DNA of 20,401 nt from a virus: IMG/VR virus record IMGVR_UViG_3300010151_000267, positions 1 through 20,401 of that record; one strand, 5' to 3'. The position numbers and the translations under genes are program-made. Below the pieces are notes generated by a model. That model was not told the DNA's origin. It ran no database searches and worked only from the letters and a program-made list of their open reading frames with translations. Within the stretch, counting starts at the first letter, position 1. Every line of letters begins with the position of its first letter. This document shows positions 1-8,385 of this stretch, one piece after another.

Positions 1-1
1 A

Positions 2-25
2 CTAGAAGCTAATGAAGAAATGTAA
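2..25 (+). CDS. Possible C-terminal end of an upstream gene (partial)
   Basis: The frame entering from the left edge reads an acidic tail (LEANEEM) and stops at a TAA at 23-25. It would overlap the next micro-ORF by 14 bases. Short overlaps are common elsewhere in this window, so an upstream gene ending here is plausible. Only seven codons are visible, so no product can be named and chance is not excluded. Confidence 0.3.
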   Translation, partial: LEANEEM

Positions 26-83
26 AAAGGGTTGCAAGTGTAAAAAGTGCAAAGCCCGAATGAATCCAAAGAACCCTTATTAG
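12..83 (+). CDS. Cysteine/lysine-rich 23-aa micro-ORF
   Basis: This is an ATG-initiated ORF of 23 codons ending in TAG. The frame has a stop at 3-5, so translation cannot begin further upstream. Its product has nine lysines and four cysteines in the pattern C-x3-C-x-C-x2-C (C4, C8, C10, C13). That would suit a tiny zinc knuckle or a nucleic-acid-binding peptide, which is inference from composition alone. The stop lies two bases before the ATG of the next gene (86), a spacing typical of translational coupling. I do not recognise the family. The ORF is short enough to be chance, but the clustered cysteines and tight junction favour a real gene. Confidence 0.45.
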   Translation: MKKCKKGCKCKKCKARMNPKNPY

Positions 84-85
84 TA

Positions 86-430
86 ATGCCTAAAATAAAA
101 GAAATATTGAAGAATTATATAGAGACTCCCTATGGGGATATAGTCAGAAATGAATGGGGGGAGTTAGAGTTGGAGTATGCTACTGCGGACTTCTCGGAGT
201 TCTCTCCTAATATATCGGTAGATAATGAGATTGACACTTGGTTGATAGATAACGATTATAAAATATTGAGTAGAGGTATTTACTTTAATGATCCTATAGT
301 AGAGACGTTGAATTATATATATTATAATGAGAGCACAAACGACTATGAAGAGGTTGAGGTTCCTGTAGGTTATTCAGATGGCATTGAAATAGGGAGCTTT
401 ATGCTTAAATACAAACTAGAAAAGAGGTAG
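86..430 (+). CDS. Unknown 114-aa acidic protein upstream of the terminase genes
   Basis: This small protein is rich in Asp, Glu, Tyr and Ile, with no membrane segment, signal peptide or motif I recognise. I chose the ATG at 86 over the in-frame GTG at 47. The GTG lies inside the preceding micro-ORF, and the ATG follows that ORF's stop by two bases. The stop (428-430) is directly adjacent to the ATG of the next gene at 431. That places it in the same transcript as the packaging genes, so a role in packaging or late expression is possible but is only inference from position. The alternating hydrophobic/charged pattern suggests a small mixed alpha/beta fold. Confidence 0.7.
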   Translation: MPKIKEILKNYIETPYGDIVRNEWGELELEYATADFSEFSPNISVDNEIDTWLIDNDYKILSRGIYFNDPIVETLNYIYYNESTNDYEEVEVPVGYSDGIEIGSFMLKYKLEKR

Positions 431-967
431 ATGTATTTATTGAAGATAAGCAAGAAAGGAGAGGGTGTTGCTGATGAGGATAATGGGGTACTAGGTGTTC
501 CAGAGTTCCAGAAGATATTAAAGGAAAAGAAGTTAGGTGAGAAGGCAATGAGGTTTATAGCTTTGAGTCAGGATTATGATTCGCCTTATAGATACTTGAA
601 TGAGAAGGATCGAAATAGGCAGATAGCCACAGACATCTTTGGGAAGCCCTCCTGGGCTGACAATAAACATCCTTTGATACAAGCAGGTATAGAGAAGTAT
701 CGAAAACTACAGAGAGATCCTTTAGATGATCAGTTAGAAGCTTTTAATAAGAAGATAGACCAGTATACTACACTTATTAATGAATGGCATTTAGATCAGG
801 AGACAGCTGAGGACTTGCAGAAGGTTATGATAGGTATAGAGAAGCTCTTAGGAACTAGAACAGTTTTATTAGAGGCTATAGAACGTAGAGGAGAGAGAAA
901 AACAATTAGTGGTGAACAGACTCTAAGCTTTTTAGAGGATAGAGCTGTTAGACTAAAAGATGCTTAA
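431..967 (+). CDS. Putative terminase small subunit (by position), 178 aa
   Basis: The protein is largely helical and charged. Residues 34-70 contain a segment around DYDSPYRYLNEKDRN, and residues 95-155 look like a long helical or coiled-coil stretch. It sits immediately upstream of the terminase large subunit, and its TAA overlaps that gene's ATG by one base. Small terminase subunits, which recognise phage DNA and form a ring feeding it to the motor, are commonly encoded there and are typically 120-200 aa and helical. I see no clear helix-turn-helix, so the assignment rests on position, size and helicity. It could instead be an unrelated structural or regulatory protein. Confidence 0.4.
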   Translation: MYLLKISKKGEGVADEDNGVLGVPEFQKILKEKKLGEKAMRFIALSQDYDSPYRYLNEKDRNRQIATDIFGKPSWADNKHPLIQAGIEKYRKLQRDPLDDQLEAFNKKIDQYTTLINEWHLDQETAEDLQKVMIGIEKLLGTRTVLLEAIERRGERKTISGEQTLSFLEDRAVRLKDA

Positions 968-2799
968 TGGCTAAGAAGAATTTTGACGTACAGGCTTACA
1001 GGCCTATACCTAATCACGGGCACCCAAATCTAGACGCAGACAGTCTTGTATATCAAGATTACTGGGAAGAGGAAATGCATAGATGCATACACGGCTTTCA
1101 GCCGATAGGAGGTGATTGGATTCCTGGAAATTATTATTGGTATCTTAATTATTATATGATACTTGGTAATGATGGGAGTGATTCAAATCGTAAGACCCTT
1201 ATATACCCTTGGTATCGGGATATGGATAAGGAGTACTTTATGCTCTTTGATACATGTAGGAGAGAAGGTAAAGGAATGATAGTGATAAAGGCTAGGGATA
1301 AGGGATTCTCTTATATGAACTCAGGGCTGGTTGCGCATGAATTTACATTCTTTCCGCATTCCGAGGTCGGAATTGCGGCTGGGCTAGGGGTTACAGCACA
1401 CTCGTTTTTTGATAAAGTCAAAAAGGGGTTGATGAATCAACATCCAAATTTTCGGCATGGATGGTTGAAGGATACTAAGGATGTATTACGGGCAGGGTAT
1501 AGGCAGAAGAACGCTGAGGGGCGTTGGGAGATAGGCGGTTATCAGTCTGTTATACACTGTAGAACTATGGATGATCCTGAAGTATACAAGGGTGAGCGTT
1601 TATCTATAATGATATTTGAAGAAGCAGGGGAGTTTAAGAGATTGAAGAATGCATACATGTCGTCTAAAGCGTGTTTTATGGATGGGGCATTGCAGTATGG
1701 GGTGCCTGTTGTTGGTGGAACAGGTGGGGATATTGACGCAGCTTCTGCTGACTTTATGGATATGTATTATAATGCAGACGCATTTAATCTTATTCCTATG
1801 TTTATTCCTGCGTCAAGAGCGTTACATGGATTCTTTAGTCCTAAGACTGGAATTGATGACGAACAGAAAGCTTATGAGTACATAGAGGGTGAACGTAATA
1901 AGATATTAGAAGGTGGTGGAGATAGTAAGGCGTATAATTTGCATTTACAAAATTACCCCTTAACTATACAAGAAGCGTTCCTAAAAACTAAAGGTTCACG
2001 ATTTGATATAGCATTGCTTAATCAGCAAAGAGGCCGTGTTCAAGAACTTAAAGATCCTGAGCAGCATATCACTAAAGGTCATCTTGATTGGGTGATAAAC
2101 GATGAAGGTATGACTCATGAGGTTAAGTTTACTCCACACCCACACGGACCATATAAAATACTACACCATCCTAAGACTAATTTGTCTGGCTTAGATATTG
2201 GAGGTATTGATAGTTATGATCAAGATCAGGCTGGTGCAGCGCCATCTTTAGGATGCGCTATGATATTCCGTAGAATAGAGAATACTAACGTACCATACAG
2301 GCTTCCAATAGCAGAATATACAGATAGACCTGAAACTGCTGACATGTTTTTTGAGGGATGTCTAAAATTAGCCGTATATTACAACGCTCAAATGTTGGTA
2401 GAATACACTAAGATTGGTATACTAGATTATTTCCTTAGAAACAAGGCTCAGAGGTACTTAAAGACGAAACCTCGTAGCGCACATTCTCCTGGAACTAAGA
2501 CTAGAAACAATTACGGAGTCCACATGAATAAGCAAATTAAGGCGTATATGGAGTCTTTAATGTATGATTACATAAAGGAAAAGGCTGATGATATATGGTT
2601 TATAGACTTGTTGGATGAGCTATGCGACTGGGGTTCGCGCAATACAGATAGAGCTGTAGCTTTTGGTTTGTGTCTTATCCATGAAAATGATAACTTTGCA
2701 ATTGAAGTAAAAGATAGAGAACGGGAAACAATAAAAGAGAGTGGATTTATATATTATAAATATGATAGTAATGGTACGCCAATTAAATATACAAGATAA
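967..2799 (+). CDS. terL: Terminase large subunit (DNA-packaging ATPase and nuclease)
   Basis: This is the packaging motor: an N-terminal ATPase drives DNA into the procapsid and a C-terminal RNase H-like nuclease cuts the concatemer. Residues 35-65 hold a YWYLNYYMI-type segment that I associate with crAss-like and other Bacteroidota phage terminases. The P-loop region is 107-115 (IKARDKGFS), a deviant Walker A lacking the usual GK[ST]. Walker B lies near 213-221 (SIMIFEEAG), with Glu where Asp is usual. A coupling motif (VVGGTGGD) spans 248-255. The nuclease acidic residues are probably D410 (GLDIGG), E479 (LVEY) and D561 (NTDRAVAFGL). The length of 610 aa is normal for a large terminase. 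The start overlaps the upstream stop as TAATG, and the end overlaps the portal start in the same way. Confidence 0.93.
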   Translation: MAKKNFDVQAYRPIPNHGHPNLDADSLVYQDYWEEEMHRCIHGFQPIGGDWIPGNYYWYLNYYMILGNDGSDSNRKTLIYPWYRDMDKEYFMLFDTCRREGKGMIVIKARDKGFSYMNSGLVAHEFTFFPHSEVGIAAGLGVTAHSFFDKVKKGLMNQHPNFRHGWLKDTKDVLRAGYRQKNAEGRWEIGGYQSVIHCRTMDDPEVYKGERLSIMIFEEAGEFKRLKNAYMSSKACFMDGALQYGVPVVGGTGGDIDAASADFMDMYYNADAFNLIPMFIPASRALHGFFSPKTGIDDEQKAYEYIEGERNKILEGGGDSKAYNLHLQNYPLTIQEAFLKTKGSRFDIALLNQQRGRVQELKDPEQHITKGHLDWVINDEGMTHEVKFTPHPHGPYKILHHPKTNLSGLDIGGIDSYDQDQAGAAPSLGCAMIFRRIENTNVPYRLPIAEYTDRPETADMFFEGCLKLAVYYNAQMLVEYTKIGILDYFLRNKAQRYLKTKPRSAHSPGTKTRNNYGVHMNKQIKAYMESLMYDYIKEKADDIWFIDLLDELCDWGSRNTDRAVAFGLCLIHENDNFAIEVKDRERETIKESGFIYYKYDSNGTPIKYTR

Positions 2800-4976
2800 T
2801 GAGGAACTTTCCTAGTCAATTAATACCAGACTCGAAAAAGAATGAGAAGTGGTGCGAACAAATGCTTGATGCAATAGTTGGTAGTACAGGTCATTTGTCA
2901 AGCATAGAAAGTGGTCATCGAGCAAAAGATATAAGAAACTATGATGTGTATAATGGAAGGTTTGATCGTGAGGATTATAAATACCTTACAGAGCAATACG
3001 GTTATAGCTACCCAGCTCGACTAGTTAATTACCCTATAGTACAGCCAAAGATAGATTTATTACTAGGTGAAGATCTTCACAGACCTTTAGATACTAAGGT
3101 AGTTACAATAAATCAAGAGGCTATCAATAGAAAGGAAGACCATAAAGTAACTATGGTTATGAACAAGCTTCTAGAAGAAGTAAAAGAGGAAATGAAAAAC
3201 CTAGGTATGGAGACGAATACCGAAGGTCAGGAGATTCCAATCCCAGACGATATAGATACGTTTATGCGTTACAACTATAGAGAATCTATAGAGGAGTCTG
3301 TTCAGGATGGATTAGAGTTTCTAACTAATAGATATAAAATAAAGAATAGATTCAAGGAAGGGTTTAGAGATTTACTTATTACAGGTAAAGAATGTTATAG
3401 AATAGAAATTAAAGATGGAGATCCACAAGTAAGACGTGTAGATCCAAGATCTTTTGCTTATGATTTATCAAGCGAAACAGATGATTTAAGTGAGGCTAAC
3501 TGGATTACAGAGGAAAGATGGTTATCACCAAATGATATAATAGACGAGTTCGGAGATCAACTTGATGATAAGCAAATAAACTTAATAGAGTCTATCTCTA
3601 AACAAAATAATACAGACCTTTATTCTGAGTATGCAAACTGGTATTCTAAAGGTGACGGTGGGGATATGAGAGTTAAGGTGGTTCACGCTGAGTGGAGATC
3701 CTTAAAAAAGATACAATACAAATTAAGCCCTAATAAGCATGATAATGATAAGCCATTTAGGAAGATGGTTTCTGATAAATACAAGAAGCGTAAAGGTGAA
3801 AAGATTCGTAAGGTTGTTGTTGATGACATTTGGCAGGCTACAAAGATTGGTGGTTCGATTATGGTTAATTGTCAGCGAGTTCCTAATCAAATACGCTCTT
3901 TAGATGATCCTAGTGCTGCTAATTTAAGTTATGTTGGTTGCGTAAGAAATCATACAACTGGAAGTCCTGTTTCTATGGTAGACCTACTTAAAAACGTGCA
4001 GATGCTTTACAATATTGTAATGTATCACATAGAATTGTCTATGGCTCGCTCAGGTGGTAAGGCAGTGGTCTACGATGTAGCTCAAATGCCAGCTAATCTT
4101 GGAATGAATATGCAGGATATAATGTACCACATTAAGAATGATGGTATTATCCCTATAAACTCTAAGGATGAAGGATTACAGGCTCAAACCTTTAATCAGT
4201 TCCAACAAATAGACTTTACGCTATCTAGTTCTGTACAGCAACTTATAAACCTAAAAGTGATGTTAGAAGATATGGCTGGTCAAGTATCAGGTGTAACTAA
4301 ACAACGAGAAGGTCAGATTGAGCAGTATGAACAGGTAGGTAATCAGCAGAGAGCTGTAGTACAGTCTGCTACGATTACTAGATCTTGGTTCTGGTCACAT
4401 GACATGGTTAAGCAAGACGTATTAATGCGTTGTGCTAATCTAATGAAGATTGCGTGGGCTGAAGGTAAGAAGACTGCTACGGTATTTGGCGATGGAACAT
4501 ATAAGTTTATATCTATACTGCCAGATGTATCTCTTAATGACTACGGAGTATTCTTAGGTGACGGTGGTAAGGATGAGCAAATGAAAGCTGCTGTATCTCA
4601 ATTAGCACAATCAGCTTTACAAGGTGGTCAGATAGATATGTTAGATGTAATTAGAATTTATAAATCTGATACGTTAACAGAAGCTGAGCATATATTAGAA
4701 AGAGGTTTAGAAGCTGCTAAAGAAATGCAAGCTCAACAACAGCAAGGCATGCAAGAGCAAGCTCAAGCAGAGGCTGAAGCTAAAGAAAGAGAGTTACAAA
4801 TAGAAGTTGAAATGAATCAACTAGATAACGAAACCAGAATCAAGGTTGCTGAAATACAGCATCAATCGAAGCTTGAAACTGCCGAGATACTATCAGATGA
4901 TACTTATGGATCTAAACGTGCAGACGCAGCTTTAAATCAAATGGAAGGGCAGTTAAAAGGTCAGATTAAAAATTAA
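2799..4976 (+). CDS. Portal protein
   Basis: The portal forms the dodecameric ring at one capsid vertex through which DNA enters and leaves. Residues 70-96 read PARLVNYPIVQPKIDLLLGE followed by a downstream RP. Residues 496-514 hold VSGVTKQREGQIEQYEQVG. I recognise both as crAss-like portal signatures, the second probably lying near the clip/crown helices. The C-terminal region, about 631-705, is a Gln/Glu/Ala-rich coiled coil likely to form the barrel or extend into the capsid. At 725 aa it is long for a portal but fits the large portals of these phages. It follows the terminase with a one-base TAATG overlap, the classic terL-portal order. Confidence 0.9.
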   Translation: MRNFPSQLIPDSKKNEKWCEQMLDAIVGSTGHLSSIESGHRAKDIRNYDVYNGRFDREDYKYLTEQYGYSYPARLVNYPIVQPKIDLLLGEDLHRPLDTKVVTINQEAINRKEDHKVTMVMNKLLEEVKEEMKNLGMETNTEGQEIPIPDDIDTFMRYNYRESIEESVQDGLEFLTNRYKIKNRFKEGFRDLLITGKECYRIEIKDGDPQVRRVDPRSFAYDLSSETDDLSEANWITEERWLSPNDIIDEFGDQLDDKQINLIESISKQNNTDLYSEYANWYSKGDGGDMRVKVVHAEWRSLKKIQYKLSPNKHDNDKPFRKMVSDKYKKRKGEKIRKVVVDDIWQATKIGGSIMVNCQRVPNQIRSLDDPSAANLSYVGCVRNHTTGSPVSMVDLLKNVQMLYNIVMYHIELSMARSGGKAVVYDVAQMPANLGMNMQDIMYHIKNDGIIPINSKDEGLQAQTFNQFQQIDFTLSSSVQQLINLKVMLEDMAGQVSGVTKQREGQIEQYEQVGNQQRAVVQSATITRSWFWSHDMVKQDVLMRCANLMKIAWAEGKKTATVFGDGTYKFISILPDVSLNDYGVFLGDGGKDEQMKAAVSQLAQSALQGGQIDMLDVIRIYKSDTLTEAEHILERGLEAAKEMQAQQQQGMQEQAQAEAEAKERELQIEVEMNQLDNETRIKVAEIQHQSKLETAEILSDDTYGSKRADAALNQMEGQLKGQIKN

Positions 4977-4979
4977 ATC

Positions 4980-5010
4980 TTGAATTATTGATAAAAATTG
5001 CTTAATATTG
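4980..5010 (+). promoter_or_regulatory. Weak candidate Bacteroidota-type promoter before the scaffold-like gene
   Basis: In the 38-base gap between the portal and the next gene there is a TTG at 4980-4982 and TAATATTG at 5003-5010, 20 bases apart. The known Bacteroidota primary sigma-factor consensus is TTG with a TAnnTTTG box about 17-23 bases later, and this box differs at one defined position. Transcription would begin almost at the ATG (5015), giving a leaderless or near-leaderless message. AT-rich DNA produces such matches by chance. Confidence 0.2.
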
Positions 5011-5014
5011 CAAA

Positions 5015-6031
5015 ATGGAAGAGACAATGGAAAAAAAAGAGACACTAAGCGAAGAGGTTAAAGAATTTAATCCAAACGCTTTTGCAGAACTAGATGACTT
5101 AGTTGATAAAGTAGGTCATGTTGACGAAGAGCAATCTACAGAAAAAGAGCCTACAGCTCTGGTAGATGAGGTTGAATCTGAAGTACTACAAGAAGAAGAT
5201 GATGATTCAGATTTTGATTGGGGTTCAGAAGAGGTTAATGAGGTAGAAGAGGAAACTGTAGCTCAAGAAGTTAAGGATGATGATTGGGATTTAGAAGATC
5301 AGTCAGAGCCTAAAGAAGAGCCTGAAGGGGAAGTAGTTGAGGATCAGGGGGTTAACTGGGATGCGGTAGCAGAGCAGCTTGGCTTAGAGGGTTCGTCTAA
5401 GGAAGACATCATTGAAGCTTTAAAGGTAAAGAATGAGCCTGAAGTTAAAAATGATACAATTACAAAGTACGAAGGATACCTTCAATTTTCAGACAGAGAG
5501 CTATTAGCTGCTGATATGAAAGCGACAGGTATGGATGAGTATGATGTTGATGACTCATTAGACAGGATGGAAGATTCTGGAATGCTTAAACACGAAGCTC
5601 TTAAGATTAGAAAGCAATTAAAAAACGCTATTCGAACTGAAAGAACTAATGTTAAGAAAAGAGAGGAGTCAGAAGTACAAGAAAAATCCCAAGCTCAAGA
5701 AAAAGCAAGAAAAGACTTGCAAAATGAGTTAAAAGGATTTAAAAACTACCTTGGAGGCAAGGTAACAGTAGAACAAAGAAAAGATCTGTATAAGTATATA
5801 ACAACTGGGAATTTCAATGAGGACATATATAAGTCTCATGCCAATGTTGCGGAGGCAGCGTTCTTATGGAAGAACAGAAAGCAAATACAGAATATGTTGA
5901 GGTCGCAAGGCTTTGAAGACGGAAAGGGTAGTGTCTTAGACAACCTTTCAAATAGAGGAGGTAGAGGAAATAGTAAGCCTAAATATAAAACAGGCTCTGG
6001 ATTCGATGCTTCAGCATTTATGGGAGAATAA
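5015..6031 (+). CDS. Putative scaffolding protein, 338 aa, acidic N-terminal half
   Basis: This gene lies between portal and major capsid protein, the usual place for a scaffold, the internal protein that directs capsid shell assembly and then leaves or is cleaved. Residues 1-115 are extremely rich in Asp and Glu and probably disordered, with recurring Trp-acidic clusters (FDWGSEE, DDWDLED, NWDAVAEQLG). Residues 185-240 are a highly charged Lys/Glu/Gln helix typical of coiled-coil scaffolds. The C-terminus is basic and glycine-rich and ends in FDASAFMGE. An in-frame ATG at 5027 is an alternative start four codons downstream. No protease motif was seen. The identity rests on position and composition. 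Confidence 0.65.
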   Translation: MEETMEKKETLSEEVKEFNPNAFAELDDLVDKVGHVDEEQSTEKEPTALVDEVESEVLQEEDDDSDFDWGSEEVNEVEEETVAQEVKDDDWDLEDQSEPKEEPEGEVVEDQGVNWDAVAEQLGLEGSSKEDIIEALKVKNEPEVKNDTITKYEGYLQFSDRELLAADMKATGMDEYDVDDSLDRMEDSGMLKHEALKIRKQLKNAIRTERTNVKKREESEVQEKSQAQEKARKDLQNELKGFKNYLGGKVTVEQRKDLYKYITTGNFNEDIYKSHANVAEAAFLWKNRKQIQNMLRSQGFEDGKGSVLDNLSNRGGRGNSKPKYKTGSGFDASAFMGE

Positions 6032-6118
6032 TTTTAATGCTGTCAATGTTACGTTTTAAAAGTATAATTAAGTAAATGCAATTTTAAATTATTATTAAAT
6101 TTTTAAATTGTAAAAAAA

Positions 6119-7651
6119 ATGAAAACAACATCTGGATCGTTTGGGGTTGAAACTCAAGCGTCAAATTCGTTGGTAAGCGCTATGTTAAAGTATCCTGAGA
6201 TTGGATCTACTTTAATTCAGCAATACCCTCGTTTTGCACTAACGTACCTATTAGAAAGAACAGGTCGTCATGCAAACGTAAAAGTAATGAGCGATAAATC
6301 TTTCGAGTGGAAAGTTTTAGGTCGTTCAAATCGTGAAATTAAATTAGCTGATATTACAACTATTTCAGCTGCAGCAGGATCTGCAACAACTGTACTTTTA
6401 CCTGTTCTTAATAGAGATTTATCTATTAATGACGTAGTAATGATTGGTAATGCTGTTGGTACTGTAATTGGCCATACAGAAGATGATGGTTCAACAGTAA
6501 AAACAGGTACTAATAAACCGCCTGTTGGTCAAGCATTAGCTGCTCAACTTCAAGGTCACACAATTGCTACAGCTGATGCGTGGGGTTATCAAGTTAGATT
6601 CTCTAATGGTTATGGAGCTAGTGAACTTGCAGATAGCGCTATTGTTGCTCGTTTAGGTTCTGCTTTTGGTGAAGGTTCTTTAGGTACTTCTGTATCTGAA
6701 AGCACTGCTTACCCAGAAACTCATAAAAACTGGTTAACACTAAACAGACGTAAGCAATCTATTACAGGTTCTGCTTTAACTGATGTAACTTGGATTGAAA
6801 ACAATGGATCTAAATTGTGGTACTTTACTGCAGAGAAATTGTTTACTGATGAGTTTATGTATCAATTAGAGCTTCAACGATGGTTTGGTAGAAACAACGT
6901 TGGTACTGCTGCTGATGCTTATACTTTCCCAGGTCAAGCTGGTACTGTTGATAGTACTGCTTCTGCTTTAATGGGTGATGGTATTTTAGCTCAAATCGAA
7001 GGATCTATTAGCATGTCTTACAATGTTGGTAGTGATGCTGGTGAAGGTCTTACAGAAGACAAACTAGCTCGATTTATTGCAGAGCTTTCTCGTAACGCTA
7101 AATCTCCTGAAGGAAACGAATGGGTAGTATTTACTGGTACAGAAGGTCGATACCAATTCCACAGAGCTATGAAAGATATTTCTGTTGGAGCCTCTGTTGT
7201 TAGTGGTGCTGCTGGCGCTGCTTCTGGCGGATCTATGCAGTCTATGAAAACTGGTTCTGATGTATCTTTAGGTGTTAACTTTGTATCTTACTATGTATTA
7301 GGTAATAAACTTACTATTGCTTACTGCCCAGTATTTGATGATGTTAATGCTTTTGGTGCTGAAGCTGGTGCTGGTGGGTCTGGTTCTGGTGGAACTATGT
7401 CTGGTAAAATGGTATTCTTAGACTTCTCGTCTGTAGATGGTGTACCTAACATTCAGTTAATTGCTAAAGGATCTGATGGTCTTAACCGTAACTATGTGAA
7501 AAAATACATTCCTGGTATGGTTAATCCTTACGATCAAAAATCAATGTTGGCTGCTAACGGTGACGACTCATTCACATGTCAAATCATGTCTGAATCTGGA
7601 GTTATTGTTCGTAATCCTTTGTCTTGTGGTGTTTTAAGTGCTACACACTAA
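6119..7651 (+). CDS. Major capsid protein
   Basis: This protein probably forms the icosahedral shell and would adopt the HK97 fold common to tailed phages. The evidence is position (after terminase, portal and scaffold), length (510 aa, near the roughly 500 aa of crAss-like capsid proteins), and a glycine/alanine/serine/threonine-rich, cysteine-poor composition. The N-terminal stretch around 35-75 (YPRFALTYLLERTGR, then a FEWKVLGRSNRE segment) resembles the conserved N-arm of these capsid proteins. A Gly/Ser-rich loop lies near 412-428. Codon use is strongly biased to T-ending codons such as GCT and GGT, unlike the flanking genes, which fits very high expression. An 87-base AT-rich leader precedes it and a G+C-rich hairpin follows. 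Confidence 0.88.
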   Translation: MKTTSGSFGVETQASNSLVSAMLKYPEIGSTLIQQYPRFALTYLLERTGRHANVKVMSDKSFEWKVLGRSNREIKLADITTISAAAGSATTVLLPVLNRDLSINDVVMIGNAVGTVIGHTEDDGSTVKTGTNKPPVGQALAAQLQGHTIATADAWGYQVRFSNGYGASELADSAIVARLGSAFGEGSLGTSVSESTAYPETHKNWLTLNRRKQSITGSALTDVTWIENNGSKLWYFTAEKLFTDEFMYQLELQRWFGRNNVGTAADAYTFPGQAGTVDSTASALMGDGILAQIEGSISMSYNVGSDAGEGLTEDKLARFIAELSRNAKSPEGNEWVVFTGTEGRYQFHRAMKDISVGASVVSGAAGAASGGSMQSMKTGSDVSLGVNFVSYYVLGNKLTIAYCPVFDDVNAFGAEAGAGGSGSGGTMSGKMVFLDFSSVDGVPNIQLIAKGSDGLNRNYVKKYIPGMVNPYDQKSMLAANGDDSFTCQIMSESGVIVRNPLSCGVLSATH

Positions 7652-7668
7652 GATTATATACTATATGT

Positions 7669-7686
7669 GGGAGGAGTAATCCTCCC
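7669..7686 (+). terminator. G+C-rich hairpin after the major capsid gene
   Basis: GGGAGGA (7669-7675) pairs perfectly with TCCTCCC (7680-7686) across a four-base GTAA loop, giving a 7-bp stem in very AT-rich DNA. It starts 18 bases after the capsid stop codon and ends 36 bases before the next ATG. There is no uninterrupted T-tract after it, so it may act as a partial terminator, a processing site or a 3'-end stabiliser of the capsid message instead of a strong terminator. Confidence 0.5.
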
Positions 7687-7722
7687 CATTAGAACGCAAA
7701 CAACAATTAAAAAAAGAGAAAA

Positions 7723-8385
7723 ATGAAACATCCAGTTATTGTAAGGGTTAAAAAGCCCAAAAGATTTGTTTATTTAGGTTTAGGTTCAAGCTATAAAGAT
7801 CCAAAAGATCGAGGTAGAAGAAGAGACTTAAAAGATATAAACGGTGAGTCATATGATTTTGTTATGAGAAGCACTGCCACTGTTTTTGATTTAAATGATG
7901 AGCATGATAAACATGTTCACGATTGGTTAAAGGATTATCCTGGTATTAGTCAGCATTTAATTTTTGAAGATACCATAGAGCAAGAAATGATTTCTACAGA
8001 AGCAATGGTTGAATCAGCAGAGGCAATTCAAATTGCTGTTGCAATGACAGATAAAGAAGTATTAGATTTCTGTAAGCTAACAGGTATTAGAACTAAAGAT
8101 AATTCTATTGAGTTTGTTAAGGCTCAGGTTATTAAAATGGCTAATGATGATCCTAATAGATTCTCTAAAATAATTAATGATAGAGATAAGGATTATAGAG
8201 TGTTTATTGAGCATGCTATTGACGCAAAAAAGATTAACTTTGTAAATGGAACTTATAAGTATAACACTGAAACTATAGGTCTAACAGAAGACCAAGTAGT
8301 GCAGTGGCTTAAAGATAATAAAGACATTCACGCATTATTGCGAAAAGAAATGTCTGGTAATAAAAAAGCAAAAGCTAAGAAGTAA
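7723..8385 (+). CDS. Unknown 220-aa protein between capsid and ring genes
   Basis: I do not recognise this family with confidence. Residues 1-85 look beta-rich and basic at first (KHPVIVRVKKPKRFVYLG), then DLNDEHDKHVHDWLKDYPGI near 67-86. Residues 95-210 are predominantly helical, with a segment DPNRFSKIINDRDKDYR near 148-164 and a lysine-rich tail (NKKAKAKK). It lies between the major capsid protein and the first ring protein and overlaps the latter by one base (TAATG). That suggests a virion or head-completion role such as an auxiliary capsid protein, by inference. A clean A-rich leader precedes the ATG. No signal peptide or membrane segment is visible. Confidence 0.7.
   Translation: MKHPVIVRVKKPKRFVYLGLGSSYKDPKDRGRRRDLKDINGESYDFVMRSTATVFDLNDEHDKHVHDWLKDYPGISQHLIFEDTIEQEMISTEAMVESAEAIQIAVAMTDKEVLDFCKLTGIRTKDNSIEFVKAQVIKMANDDPNRFSKIINDRDKDYRVFIEHAIDAKKINFVNGTYKYNTETIGLTEDQVVQWLKDNKDIHALLRKEMSGNKKAKAKK

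Noticed and set aside
47-85. GTG start at 47 for the first 114-aa gene
   Set aside because: It lies within the micro-ORF, and an ATG at 86 directly follows that ORF's stop. The 13 extra residues add no recognisable feature.
1649-1885. Plus-strand ORF inside the terminase gene
   Set aside because: It lies wholly within the terminase in another frame, with a Leu/Met/Ile-rich composition expected from shifted coding sequence.
4700-4870. Gln/Glu/Ala-rich repeats at the portal C-terminus as a DNA repeat element
   Set aside because: The repetition follows from codons of a coiled coil; no exact DNA repeat unit is maintained.
6079-6110. Imperfect AT-only inverted repeat upstream of the capsid gene
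   Set aside because: The arms pair with mismatches and contain almost only A and T, as expected by chance in this leader. No convincing promoter box was found with it.
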